Positions 1 through 6,660 are shown, numbered from the stretch's first letter. The stretch: DNA of 39,214 nucleotides from Psychrobacter sp. UBA3962 (GCF_002385225.1 NZ_DGDC01000048.1:1-39214); one strand, 5' to 3'. The notes: generated from the sequence alone by a model not told the origin. A program made the numbers and translations.

Positions 1-169
1 GGGTTGGTCGGATGCTTACACTAATTTTGCCATTTTTACAGACAAACTTACCGTCTTTACAATGCGAAACCCCACCCATGCTTTTAGAGCAAGGATAGTT
101 ACGAGCATTCGCTTCCATTACTGGCGCCATCATCAGCATAGAGATAAGTAGTGCTGACCAAACTTTCAT
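1..169 (-). CDS. Small secreted Cys-rich protein, 3' end outside window
   Basis: A leftward reading frame starts with ATG at 169-167 and stays open to the window edge (56 codons seen). A purine-rich ribosome binding site (GGTGG) lies about 6 bases upstream. The first ~22 residues look like a signal peptide (Lys2, then a hydrophobic stretch with several Met, ending ...MEANA). The mature part starts RNYPCSKSMGGVSHC and continues with KFVC, so Cys are spaced as in small secreted proteins often found on plasmids and phages, where they probably form disulphides. The exact function is unknown. It is transcribed away from the rest of the element. The C-terminus cannot be seen. Confidence 0.6.
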   Translation of the reverse strand, partial: MKVWSALLISMLMMAPVMEANARNYPCSKSMGGVSHCKDGKFVCKNGKISVSIRPT

Positions 170-256
170 AAATTACCACCTTAATAATGAAATAAAGCAG
201 TCTCAAACCATAGCATTAAGCCCTTCTTTTATCCATAATTACTTGAAGAGTTTTGT

Positions 257-277
257 CCGCCTCCAGTGGCGGTTTTT
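257..277 (+). terminator. Hairpin with T-run upstream of the yqhA-like gene
   Basis: CCGCC (257-261) pairs with GGCGG (268-272) around a 6-base loop, followed by TTTTT. It has the form of an intrinsic terminator for rightward transcription. No rightward gene ends in front of it, so it may insulate the next gene or mark an old cassette boundary. Confidence 0.5.
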
Positions 278-364
278 CATCCTCTTAAAGTTAATGACTT
301 GCCAGCAGTACATTTGCTAAAATTAAAAAACCCATCGAATCATGAATCAAAAAAGAGGACACAT

Positions 365-889
365 ATGCCTAAGAGGGCTGAGCAAAGTCTAGAGAAAACT
401 ATATTTAACAGTCGCTGGCTGTTAGCTCCATTTTATTTAGGGCTTATAATAGGAATTATTCTTCTTTTCATAAAGTTTTTTCAAAAAATCTGGTATATCA
501 CTACGCATGTATTCACTGCTAGCGAAGCCGATGTGATTGTTGGCACATTAGTTTTAATAGATATAGCACTAGTGGCCAGCTTATTACTTATTATTGTATT
601 TAGTGGGTACGAAATATTTGTTTCAAAAATTGATACAGGAGACCATGAAGATCGTCCGGGCTGGATGGGAACCATTGATTTCTCTGGTTTAAAACTAAAG
701 GTCATTAGTGCCATTGTTGCTATTTCTGCAATTGACCTTCTCAAATCGTTTATGAATATACCTGACCAGATAAGTGATGGTGACGCTAATAGACTAATGT
801 GGAAGGTTGTCATACATATGACATTCGTTTTATCTGGACTATTGTTTGCTTTAATGGATAAGATTGCTGGTGATACTAAAAAGCACTAA
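365..889 (+). CDS. yqhA: YqhA/UPF0114 family inner-membrane protein
   Basis: This 174-residue protein matches the UPF0114 (YqhA) family along its length as I know it: an N-terminal SRWLLAPFYLGL segment, a polar VFTASEADVIV stretch, a second membrane segment, FSGYEIFVSK, KVISAIVAISAIDLL, and a C-terminal MWKVVIHMTFVLSGLLFALMD. About four membrane helices are predicted by eye. The biochemical role of the family is not known. I chose ATG 365 because AGAGGA lies 7-9 bases upstream and the family starts here; the frame stays open upstream to 266 but nothing supports that start. The gene is flanked by hairpin terminators and sits inside the integrated element, so it behaves like a cargo (moron) gene. 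Confidence 0.85.
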   Translation: MPKRAEQSLEKTIFNSRWLLAPFYLGLIIGIILLFIKFFQKIWYITTHVFTASEADVIVGTLVLIDIALVASLLLIIVFSGYEIFVSKIDTGDHEDRPGWMGTIDFSGLKLKVISAIVAISAIDLLKSFMNIPDQISDGDANRLMWKVVIHMTFVLSGLLFALMDKIAGDTKKH

Positions 890-924
890 ATAAAACATTT
901 GGATGAAGATTTATAAGTTAACTA

Positions 925-948
925 AACTGCCATAGTGGCGGTTTTTTT
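925..948 (+). terminator. Intrinsic terminator after yqhA-like gene
   Basis: AACTGCCA (925-932) pairs with TGGCGGTT (936-943), with one G-T pair and a TAG loop, then a run of T. It lies 36 bases past the yqhA-like stop codon. Confidence 0.75.
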
Positions 949-1009
949 GTTTCTGCCATTCAGGAAAAAAGAGTAAATGAGCAGAAAAGTCACAAAATGA
1001 TGTGAATGA

Positions 1010-1033
1010 AGCCGCCTTGAGGGCGGTTTTTTT
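1010..1033 (+). terminator. Second intrinsic terminator
   Basis: GCCGCC, loop TTGA, GGGCGG, then seven T. It lies about 60 bases past the previous terminator, so the upstream unit is doubly insulated from the early promoter region that follows. Confidence 0.7.
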
Positions 1034-1034
1034 G

Positions 1035-1080
1035 TGTTTAAAATTCAATATGTTTAAAAAATATCAACATTCTGTTTAAA
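1035..1080. repeat. Three TGTTTAAA direct repeats (candidate operator)
   Basis: TGTTTAAA occurs at 1035-1042, 1051-1058 and 1073-1080, immediately upstream of the best promoter of this region. The core GTTTAAA is nearly self-complementary. AT-rich DNA makes chance copies possible, but three in 46 bases next to a promoter suggests a regulator binding site. No repressor gene is visible in the window. Confidence 0.4.
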
Positions 1081-1086
1081 TATCGC

Positions 1087-1115
1087 TTGCACTAATTAAA
1101 CGTTTTGTTTATTAT
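1087..1115 (+). promoter_or_regulatory. Sigma70-type early promoter of the element operon
   Basis: TTGCAC (1087-1092), a 17-base spacer and TATTAT (1110-1115) fit a sigma70 promoter reading right into the operon at 1244. The imperfect palindrome GTTTATTATAAAC (1107-1119) overlaps the -10 box and could be an operator. Confidence 0.55.
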
Positions 1116-1180
1116 AAACACATGGCAACAAAGACAAGCAATCAGACGATGATGCTTTGATTATTTAAAAACATGATTAA

Positions 1181-1229
1181 AGGCTAACAAATTACAGCCG
1201 ATTCAAGTAGTCGGCTGTTGTGTGTTAAC
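1181..1229 (+). promoter_or_regulatory. Leader hairpin just before the ribosome site of the 63-aa gene
   Basis: ACAGCCGA (1194-1201) pairs perfectly with TCGGCTGT (1211-1218). The flanks GGCTAACA (from 1182) and TGTTAACC (1223-1230) can extend the stem. No T-run follows; the strong ribosome site AGAGGAG starts directly after it. This looks more like an RNA processing, stabilising or translation-control element than a terminator. Confidence 0.5.
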
Positions 1230-1243
1230 CAGAGGAGATAGAT

Positions 1244-1435
1244 ATGACTGAAGAAGAGCAAATAACTTCTGAAAGCCCATTTTACAAAGTCTTAGAGTAT
1301 TGGGCTGACGAAGTGATAAGAACCGAAAGAAGTTTACCTGAAGGTTTAGGCAACCCAGTAAGCGATCAAGAAATAACGCTAAGAAACGGTATGCAGGTGA
1401 AGATATTAGTAGGTCGCAATGTTCACGAATCCTAA
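1244..1435 (+). CDS. Hypothetical 63-aa protein, first gene of the element operon
   Basis: A small acidic protein starting MTEEEQ, with no signal peptide or membrane segment and no motif I recognise. A strong ribosome site (AGAGGAG) precedes ATG 1244, so it is very likely translated. It is the first gene after the promoter near 1100 and sits between two long hairpins, which suggests individually tuned expression. Position in the early operon is the only functional clue. Confidence 0.6.
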   Translation: MTEEEQITSESPFYKVLEYWADEVIRTERSLPEGLGNPVSDQEITLRNGMQVKILVGRNVHES

Positions 1436-1440
1436 AAAGT

Positions 1441-1487
1441 ACACACAAAAAAGCCGCCAGTGTCAGAGAACGGTGGCTATTGTGTGT
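1441..1487 (+). promoter_or_regulatory. Leader hairpin before the 66-aa gene
   Basis: AGCCGCC (1452-1458) pairs with GGTGGCT (1472-1478) with one G-T pair. The flanks ACACACAA (1441-1448) and TTGTGTGT (1480-1487) are exact complements and extend the stem across a small bulge. The 12-base string TTGTGTGTTAA(T/C) at the 3' side is shared with the preceding leader hairpin (1218-1229). Confidence 0.5.
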
Positions 1488-1507
1488 TAATCAAAAAGGA
1501 AAAAGAA

Positions 1508-1708
1508 ATGGATGAAAATAAAAGAATTCTTGTGCATCAAATGGCCCGGCAATTAATGCCAGTTATTTATGCAGACGCAATGCGAACAGTAAGTGAAGAT
1601 GGGTTATTTTATCACGACGACTGGCCTACAGGTCTTGCACTAGATGCGTACAAAATGGCAGAAGCATTTGCAGAAGTTTCAGATGCGTGGGAAGCGAAGC
1701 ATAGCTAG
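1508..1708 (+). CDS. Hypothetical 66-aa protein
   Basis: A small soluble protein (MDENKRILVHQMARQL...) with likely helices and no recognised motif. ATG 1508 is chosen because AAAAAGGAAAAAG lies just upstream. The frame is open back to 1460, but that stretch is the 3' arm of the leader hairpin and has no ribosome site. It is second in the early operon of the element. Function unknown. Confidence 0.55.
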   Translation: MDENKRILVHQMARQLMPVIYADAMRTVSEDGLFYHDDWPTGLALDAYKMAEAFAEVSDAWEAKHS

Positions 1709-1749
1709 ACATTCAAACGTCTAGTTAGACATTTTTTAGACATTAAAAA

Positions 1750-1778
1750 GCCCCTTCGACTACCACATCAAAAGGGGC
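1750..1778 (+). promoter_or_regulatory. Hairpin between the 66-aa and 93-aa genes
   Basis: GCCCCTT (1750-1756) pairs with AAGGGGC (1772-1778) around a 15-base loop. No T-run follows, and the next gene starts 30 bases later after ACGAGGT. It is the third gene-leading hairpin in this operon. Confidence 0.45.
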
Positions 1779-1807
1779 CACTTATTACTACGTACGAGGT
1801 CAATATT

Positions 1808-2089
1808 ATGACACAAATCAACATGCCAGCGCAACACATAAAAGCGCTGTTAAGCAAAACAGAAAATCAAGTGCGCTTTTTCAGTGACAAAATCATTGTG
1901 ACTTTAAGAGAGTCAAAGCACTCTTCGATAACTCTTATTGGTTATGTCGATACAAACAAGCACGTCATTGATATGGATGCAACTCTGATTGAGCAACATT
2001 ACAGTGGTGATGATCAACTATCGCTTATTAGTACAGATAAAGATGAATTAATTAGCTATCTGAATAACCAATTCTTTGAAGGGGCTTAA
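1808..2089 (+). CDS. Hypothetical 93-aa protein
   Basis: A soluble protein with an alternating pattern (QVRFFSDKIIVTLRES..SSITLIGYVDTN) suggesting a small beta-rich fold. There is no recognised family, signal peptide or membrane segment. GAGGT upstream supports ATG 1808. The next gene starts one base after its stop, so the two are co-translated. Confidence 0.6.
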   Translation: MTQINMPAQHIKALLSKTENQVRFFSDKIIVTLRESKHSSITLIGYVDTNKHVIDMDATLIEQHYSGDDQLSLISTDKDELISYLNNQFFEGA

Positions 2090-2090
2090 T

Positions 2091-2579
2091 ATGCAAACTC
2101 TAAAGCTTTTACAGCGTGGTGATAGAACTAAGCCTACTATCTATAAATTAGGTGCTAATGAAACTTTATGCTTTTACCGTGACATGCAAGGCGCTATCGA
2201 GATATGCGATACGCAAGGCCGCTTTATTCGCTCATTAACCCGGTATGACTTATTAGACTGGGGTTACTCGCCGGCCAAATTATCTGCTGGTAATGAAGTA
2301 GATCAATTTAGCGATGATATTAGTGAGCCCCTTACGACGAAACTGGTAAGGCTCGCAACGCAATTACTGGTTGTAATCGTCACAGCAATCGCTTTGGGGG
2401 CTATAAGCAATATCACAGGCTGCACCACTTATGTTTTAAAGCAAGCTGATAAGGATATAGCCACAACAACTATAGCACCAGTTGAAAATAGTCGCGAACA
2501 AGTGCGATTTAAGCAGGCTCAAGCTCATGCCAATGAGTACTTAGCAAAACAGTTTAATAAACAAAATGGCAATAATTAA
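2091..2579 (+). CDS. Hypothetical membrane-anchored 162-aa protein
   Basis: ATG 2091 follows the preceding stop by one base, with AAGGGG as ribosome site; the in-frame ATG at 2076 inside the previous gene is less likely. Residues ~1-80 are soluble and include YRDMQGAIEICDTQGRFIRSL. Residues ~90-112 form one hydrophobic helix (LATQLLVVIVTAIALGAI) followed by NITGCTTYVL. The last ~40 residues are polar and Gln/Asn-rich. The GC after the helix resembles a lipobox, but it is internal, so lipid attachment is not expected without processing. No known family. Confidence 0.55.
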   Translation: MQTLKLLQRGDRTKPTIYKLGANETLCFYRDMQGAIEICDTQGRFIRSLTRYDLLDWGYSPAKLSAGNEVDQFSDDISEPLTTKLVRLATQLLVVIVTAIALGAISNITGCTTYVLKQADKDIATTTIAPVENSREQVRFKQAQAHANEYLAKQFNKQNGNN

Positions 2580-2581
2580 TT

Positions 2582-2728
2582 ATGTATGACAATTACCAGG
2601 CCCCACAGGCCGACTGGGAATGGCTACAAATGCTAGAAGAGCAACGAGAGCTCGAATCTAAGCAGTCGGACCACCAGCAAAACTATAGGAGTGAAAATAA
2701 TGGCGATAGTGACAATGATTCTAGGTAA
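2582..2728 (+). CDS. Small Gln/Glu/Asp-rich 48-aa ORF overlapping the ATPase gene
   Basis: ATG TAT GAC starts two bases after the previous stop. The frame encodes 48 very polar residues (MYDNYQAPQADWEWLQMLEEQRELESK... ending DSDNDSR) and ends inside the next gene, overlapping it by 29 bases in another frame. Such overlap is common between coupled phage genes. The ribosome site is not obvious, and the function is unknown. It fills a gap that would otherwise be empty in a tightly packed operon. Confidence 0.4.
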   Translation: MYDNYQAPQADWEWLQMLEEQRELESKQSDHQQNYRSENNGDSDNDSR

Positions 2729-3380
2729 TTCGGGTGAAGGTAAATCTTACAGCCTAAAAAATCTCGATCCCAACCTTGCCGGCTTAATCAACGTAATGAA
2801 TAAGCCACTCCCCTTTCGCGGCGATAAAGAGATCAAAAAAATAGCAACAGATAACCCTGATCAAATCTGTTCAATACTTCCAAAGGTCAAAGCGCCCATT
2901 ATTGTCATTGATGACTTTCAGTACATCATGGGCAATGAATACATCAAAGGCGCCAATCAACAGTATAAAGGTGATGCTGCATTTCAACGCTACAACATAA
3001 TGGCTTATAACGCGTGGAATGTCATTAATACTGCAATTACTCAGGTTAGCAATGATACTCGTATTTACATACTAGCTCATGTCCAAGAAGAAAATGGCCG
3101 GACTAAAATCAAAACGATTGGAAAAATGCTTGATGACAAAATTGTATTGGAAGGCATGGTAACCATGGTTTTACAGACAGCAGTGCGTGAAGATGGCCAC
3201 TTTTTTATGACTCAAAATAATGGGTTTAACACAGTCAAATCACCCGAGGGTATGTTTGAGAGTGATTTTATTCCAAATGATTTAAACGCCGTAGATGACG
3301 CAATTTGCGAATACTACGGTATCTCCAAGACAGGATCCCTACCCGCTCAGGATCAATCACAACAATTGCAAACTGCATAA
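2700..3380 (+). CDS. RecA/Sak4-like P-loop ATPase of phage type
   Basis: A 226-residue protein with a Walker A motif GNSGEGKS (residues 9-16) at the very N-terminus and a Walker B strand IIVIDDFQ (about 67-74), followed by a helical region and KTIGKMLDDKI. This compact layout is that of phage AAA_24/Sak4-type RecA-like NTPases that act on single-stranded DNA in recombination. ATG 2700 is preferred over GTG 2691 because AGGAG sits 8 bases before it. The next gene encodes an SSB-like protein, a pairing known for Sak4 ATPases. The family assignment is by motif layout, not by search. Confidence 0.65.
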   Translation: MAIVTMILGNSGEGKSYSLKNLDPNLAGLINVMNKPLPFRGDKEIKKIATDNPDQICSILPKVKAPIIVIDDFQYIMGNEYIKGANQQYKGDAAFQRYNIMAYNAWNVINTAITQVSNDTRIYILAHVQEENGRTKIKTIGKMLDDKIVLEGMVTMVLQTAVREDGHFFMTQNNGFNTVKSPEGMFESDFIPNDLNAVDDAICEYYGISKTGSLPAQDQSQQLQTA

Positions 3381-3397
3381 TTCAAGAGGATAAAACA

Positions 3398-4204
3398 ATG
3401 CAAAATCAATGGGCTTTAGATAAATCAAAAGCAGCTAAAGTTGGGCAATCTTCCTATATTTCAGGTAATACCGCTGAGATATATCAAATACAAAGCGCCG
3501 CTTGGAAGACCAATGCGAAACAGGATGGTAGTAAGACCTATTATTTGTCTCTTCATATCATCAACTCAGAGCGTAGCTCTGCTCATATAGATATTTACTA
3601 TGGCAATAGCGCTGGCGAACATTGGAGTGGTGAAAACCTAATCCACGCGATGATATTGTGTGCCAACGTGCCAGCAATTTCTCAAGCTCAAGGCCAATAC
3701 CAAGAGTATGACTTTGATATTAGAAAAGACGTCACTAGAACCGGATTCGTAGCACCAGAACTTGTTGGTAAAAAAGTAGGTATGTTTTTAGCGGAAAATT
3801 ATTACTTTAACAGCAACCAAGGCGAAGTTAAAAAAGGCGGCTTAAATCTTTTCAATGTTTTTGATGCCAAGACTAGACAATTACCCATCGAGAAGGCAAA
3901 TAACCAGCCAGCCAATCCGGATGAGTTTACTCGAGTGTTAGAAGCTACGATTAAGTCTAGTGAAAAATCATTAGAAAAAGCGAATAGTCAGGCGGGTATC
4001 GCTACTACACACAACCAGTTTACGCAAAATGCTCCGCAACCTGTAACACAGCAGAATCCTGCTACCTATAAGCGCCAAGCAGCGCCCCAACAAATTCAGC
4101 AACAGCCAGTGCAGCAACAAAGCTTTAACAACCAGATGACAGCAGCAGCAACGCCAGGGCCCAGTGATGATGATATCCCGTTTGCACCTGCCTTTGGAGG
4201 CTAG
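3398..4204 (+). CDS. Single-stranded DNA-binding-like protein with acidic tip
   Basis: A 268-residue protein preceded by AAGAGGA. Residues ~15-160 are beta-rich (AEIYQIQSAAWKT, YYLSLHIINSE, AHIDIYYGN, GLNLFNVFD) and end in a region resembling DUF669-type phage proteins. Residues ~195-250 form a Gln/Asn/Pro-rich linker (QNAPQPVTQQN..QQIQQQPVQQQ). The C-terminus has DDDIPF, the tip by which bacterial SSB proteins recruit partner enzymes, although here eight residues follow it. This domain order and its place after a Sak4-like ATPase support a single-strand-binding role in the element's replication or recombination. The frame is open upstream to 3305, inside the ATPase gene, but the ribosome site decides for 3398. 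Confidence 0.65.
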   Translation: MQNQWALDKSKAAKVGQSSYISGNTAEIYQIQSAAWKTNAKQDGSKTYYLSLHIINSERSSAHIDIYYGNSAGEHWSGENLIHAMILCANVPAISQAQGQYQEYDFDIRKDVTRTGFVAPELVGKKVGMFLAENYYFNSNQGEVKKGGLNLFNVFDAKTRQLPIEKANNQPANPDEFTRVLEATIKSSEKSLEKANSQAGIATTHNQFTQNAPQPVTQQNPATYKRQAAPQQIQQQPVQQQSFNNQMTAAATPGPSDDDIPFAPAFGG

Positions 4205-4429
4205 CTACACACCTATCACCCCTACCGCTGGGTTACGCGGTGCGCCAAGGCATGATGATGGTGCGAGCAGTTAATAAGCGTGGGGTTAACTGACAAAAAA
4301 TCACATGCAGCTAAGACTAAGTTACTCCTGACCATGCAAATGCATGGGGGCTTTAAAGCGCTTAGGGCAAGGCCGATGCCAGTATCGAGAAACTGGCACC
4401 TTATTTATTATCTTATTAGGGGATTAATA
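4205..4429. other. Non-coding leader with palindromes before the duplicated-module gene
   Basis: This 225-base stretch holds CCATGCA-AA-TGCATGG (4332-4347), a perfect 7-bp palindrome, and TGCCAGT (4377-4383) pairing with ACTGGCA (4392-4398), located about 30 bases before the next start codon. An open frame runs through from 4280 into the next gene but has no ribosome site at its start. A structured 5' leader or an element replication site are both possible. Confidence 0.3.
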
Positions 4430-5251
4430 ATGCTAATACAAACAAATTTATCAGCTGTTAAAGCCAGTCAAGGTACACCAGTGGATGTGGTCGAAGAGTG
4501 GTTAGCAGAAAACGGAAGAATCGATTCGCTACCTGATAATCTAGTGAAAGGTGATTCTTATTTTAATAATGTAAACACCAAGGAGATTCAAAAGAGACAA
4601 ATTAAAAACAAACAACGTGCACGTGATTTGCATGAGGCAATCGTTAGTGTGGCTGGCAATCTACCAAAGAGCAAGGCTCGTGAGATTGATTTTTCAGACG
4701 AGCATTACACTAACTTGGTTAGCCAGGTTAAAAGTAGATTTTTTAATGGGGAATTAGTTAAAGCAATTGATTATAAAGGCGTTTATGCAATATCAACAAT
4801 GAGTTGCATCCTATCGCGGATAGCCGCAGATTTAAGATCAAAAGGCTTTGAGATCGTTACTCTAAAAACTGAAGCCAAACGAAACCTTGGTTGGATTACT
4901 GAAAGCGCGCTAAATGAAAGGCTTTTGACTAAAAAGAATGCTGAAGCTGTTCGCAAACGTCTAGAGCCAATCAATGACTTATCTAGCCAGCAGATCTATC
5001 ACCAAACGATTGCAGAGATTGCACAAAGAATATTAGCAGGCCAATTTGTAAGAGTTGAAGAATACACTGCTAGGCATTCAAGAGTTGTTACCCTAAGAAT
5101 GGTTGCACTGGCTCTCAAAAAATCAAACATAGTAAATGATGTGGTATCTGTTAACTATGAGCGCGGAAGAAAAGCTGGTTGGGTGCTCGAATCTGAGGTG
5201 CATAAAAAGCTCACCAAGGTAAATGACTGCCCTCAAACTGAGGAGGCATAA
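4430..5251 (+). CDS. Protein with a tandemly duplicated ~75-residue module (possible winged-helix pair)
   Basis: A 273-residue protein; ATG 4430 follows TTAGGGGATTAAT. Two stretches align with each other: about residues 97-165 (VKSRFFNGELVKAIDYKGV ... GWITESALNERL) and 195-261 (EIAQRILAGQFVRVEEYTAR ... GWVLESEVHKKL). Shared landmarks are G-x-(L/F)-V, a Tyr 5 residues later, V/I-S/V-T, and the closing GW(I/V)xES. Each half has the helix-helix-strand pattern of a winged helix, so double DNA binding is possible, but I do not recognise a named family. The N-terminal 90 residues are basic and helical. It lies in the replication/recombination part of the element and its stop is directly followed by the next start. 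Confidence 0.6.
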   Translation: MLIQTNLSAVKASQGTPVDVVEEWLAENGRIDSLPDNLVKGDSYFNNVNTKEIQKRQIKNKQRARDLHEAIVSVAGNLPKSKAREIDFSDEHYTNLVSQVKSRFFNGELVKAIDYKGVYAISTMSCILSRIAADLRSKGFEIVTLKTEAKRNLGWITESALNERLLTKKNAEAVRKRLEPINDLSSQQIYHQTIAEIAQRILAGQFVRVEEYTARHSRVVTLRMVALALKKSNIVNDVVSVNYERGRKAGWVLESEVHKKLTKVNDCPQTEEA

Positions 5252-5578
5252 ATGGACTTATTAACCAACCGCCGATTTGCTAATGCATCTGAATTTGAAT
5301 TGATAGCACTCGCATTAGATGAAGGTTATGACTCACTAGCATATGCCCTTGCCTGCCGCTTAGAGCGAAACTTAAATCCTGAAGAGTCCGGACAACTCAG
5401 AAAGCTGCAAGATGAAAATCATGATCTATCTTATGAGATAGATGAGCTAGAGTTTAGGGTTTGTGCGCTCGAACAAGAACTTGCGAGTATGGCAGACAAT
5501 GAAGAGCGTCTAAAGGGGCTAGTCAGTCGAGCCAGCCGAGCTGTTAACAGCAGCTTGGCTTTGTTTAAGGAGGATTGA
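5252..5578 (+). CDS. Hypothetical coiled-coil 108-aa protein
   Basis: ATG 5252 follows the previous stop with no gap, and AGGAGG (5241-5246) within the previous gene is its ribosome site, so the pair is translationally coupled. Residues ~45-90 show heptad spacing (LRKLQDENHDLSYEIDELEFRV...LEQELASM), a likely coiled coil. No catalytic motif or membrane segment is seen. Small coiled-coil proteins of this sort are common in phage early operons; the function is unknown. Confidence 0.6.
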   Translation: MDLLTNRRFANASEFELIALALDEGYDSLAYALACRLERNLNPEESGQLRKLQDENHDLSYEIDELEFRVCALEQELASMADNEERLKGLVSRASRAVNSSLALFKED

Positions 5579-5589
5579 TATGACTAACG

Positions 5590-5796
5590 ATGGAGTTAAA
5601 AGAATTAAGAAAGATGCGCAAGCAGTGTTTGGTTCGAATGGGTAGCATGATGACATATAAACATAGATCAAAAAACATCACTTGCACGGTCTTAGACGCA
5701 AGTGACGGCTATGTGATTTATCAATATGTGCATGATGGCTTGGTAGTGACAAACAAAACAAGGGTTAATGATTTTTCAGATGAATGGGAGGTATAA
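5590..5796 (+). CDS. Hypothetical 68-aa protein
   Basis: A basic N-terminus (MELKELRKMRKQCLVRMGS) is followed by a beta-like stretch (NITCTVLDASDGYVIYQYV). The ribosome site AAGGAGG is about 18 bases upstream and better placed for the ATG at 5580, which opens a 21-codon frame ending in TAG. Either initiation at 5580 is decoy or coupled, or the true start differs. The codons look coding and it fills the operon gap, so I keep it. Function unknown. Confidence 0.5.
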   Translation: MELKELRKMRKQCLVRMGSMMTYKHRSKNITCTVLDASDGYVIYQYVHDGLVVTNKTRVNDFSDEWEV

Positions 5797-5798
5797 GG

Positions 5799-6014
5799 AT
5801 GAGCGTAGCTGGAAGGCAAACCGAGGCATTAGTTAACACGCCTAAACAGGTTAACTGCATTTTTGCCATACACTTTGACGATGAAAATGACGCTCGTTAT
5901 CAGAAAATTGCAAAACTTATTCTTAATAAAGAGTCTTGGAATAACGGCAACTTGGTGACTGCACTACATTGTGACAGCCTGGATAATATGATTAACGTAA
6001 TTGAAGGCAAATAA
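5799..6014 (+). CDS. Hypothetical 71-aa protein
   Basis: ATG 5799 lies 2 bases after the previous stop and 5 bases after GGGAGGTATAAGG, which serves as ribosome site. The in-frame ATG at 5784 would place the ribosome site inside the gene. The product is small and soluble, with HFDDENDARYQKIAKLILNKESWNNGNLVTAL as a helical core. No family is recognised. Confidence 0.55.
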   Translation: MSVAGRQTEALVNTPKQVNCIFAIHFDDENDARYQKIAKLILNKESWNNGNLVTALHCDSLDNMINVIEGK

Positions 6015-6015
6015 T

Positions 6016-6651
6016 ATGACAAATAAGGCAATCGATTTATTTTGGCATAACGACAGTAAGGCTCACAGCCCTTTTACTGAATATGAAATTAGGAAAAACG
6101 TGGAAACCGGTAAGTACCTAATTAAATACTGGAACTATAACGAGGTTACTCCAACTACTGAAAAAGCAGTTGAGTCACCGCAAACTGCAACTGGATTTAT
6201 CAGCCTTGAAGGTGCTAAAAATTGGGCACAAAATCATTTTGAGGAGAAACTACAAAATTGGTTCAAAGCCCCAACTGAGCGTGAGTTATTAACTAATAGC
6301 ATACAAAGTCTTGTTGATGCATGCCACTCACGAGCGGCAGCAAATGGCTGGTGGACTGATCTATCAACTGGTGAACCTCTAACTCGCAACAAAGGTGAGA
6401 TGATGATGCTAATAGTCAGTGAGATTGCTGAAGCAATGGAAGGTCACCGCAAGGGCCTGAAAGATGATCACTTGCCAGCCTACGGTATGGAAGATGTCGA
6501 ATTTGCTGACGCTCTTATTCGTATATTTGATTATGCCGGTGGGCACAACTTGAAATTAGCCAACGCGTTTGTTGATAAGCTTGATTATAACGATAACCGC
6601 GTTGATCACAAAATTGAAAACCGTAAAAAAGACGGTGGCAAAAAATATTAA
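6016..6651 (+). CDS. MazG-like nucleotide pyrophosphohydrolase
   Basis: A 211-residue protein. The C-terminal half (about residues 95-200) carries the all-alpha NTP pyrophosphohydrolase signature: EMMMLIVSEIAEAMEGHRKG, then MEDVEFADALIRIFDYAG, giving the ExxxxxxxEIxE and ExxDAxxR pattern that binds Mg2+ and nucleotide. This family splits (d)NTPs to the monophosphate and pyrophosphate. The N-terminal half (DLFWHNDSKAHSPF...) is a separate small beta-rich domain of unknown role. ATG 6016 follows the previous stop by one base. Phages often carry such enzymes to shape nucleotide pools or lower alarmone levels; the exact substrate cannot be read from sequence. Confidence 0.75.
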   Translation: MTNKAIDLFWHNDSKAHSPFTEYEIRKNVETGKYLIKYWNYNEVTPTTEKAVESPQTATGFISLEGAKNWAQNHFEEKLQNWFKAPTERELLTNSIQSLVDACHSRAAANGWWTDLSTGEPLTRNKGEMMMLIVSEIAEAMEGHRKGLKDDHLPAYGMEDVEFADALIRIFDYAGGHNLKLANAFVDKLDYNDNRVDHKIENRKKDGGKKY

Positions 6652-6660
6652 GGAGTTGAA

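Noticed and set aside
481..813. 110-codon frame antisense to the yqhA-like gene
   Set aside because: It is the shadow of a well-recognised family protein and has no ribosome site.
4280..4429. N-terminal extension of the duplicated-module protein from 4280
   Set aside because: The start is not preceded by a ribosome site, while ATG 4430 has one; the stretch is hairpin-rich and not protein-like.
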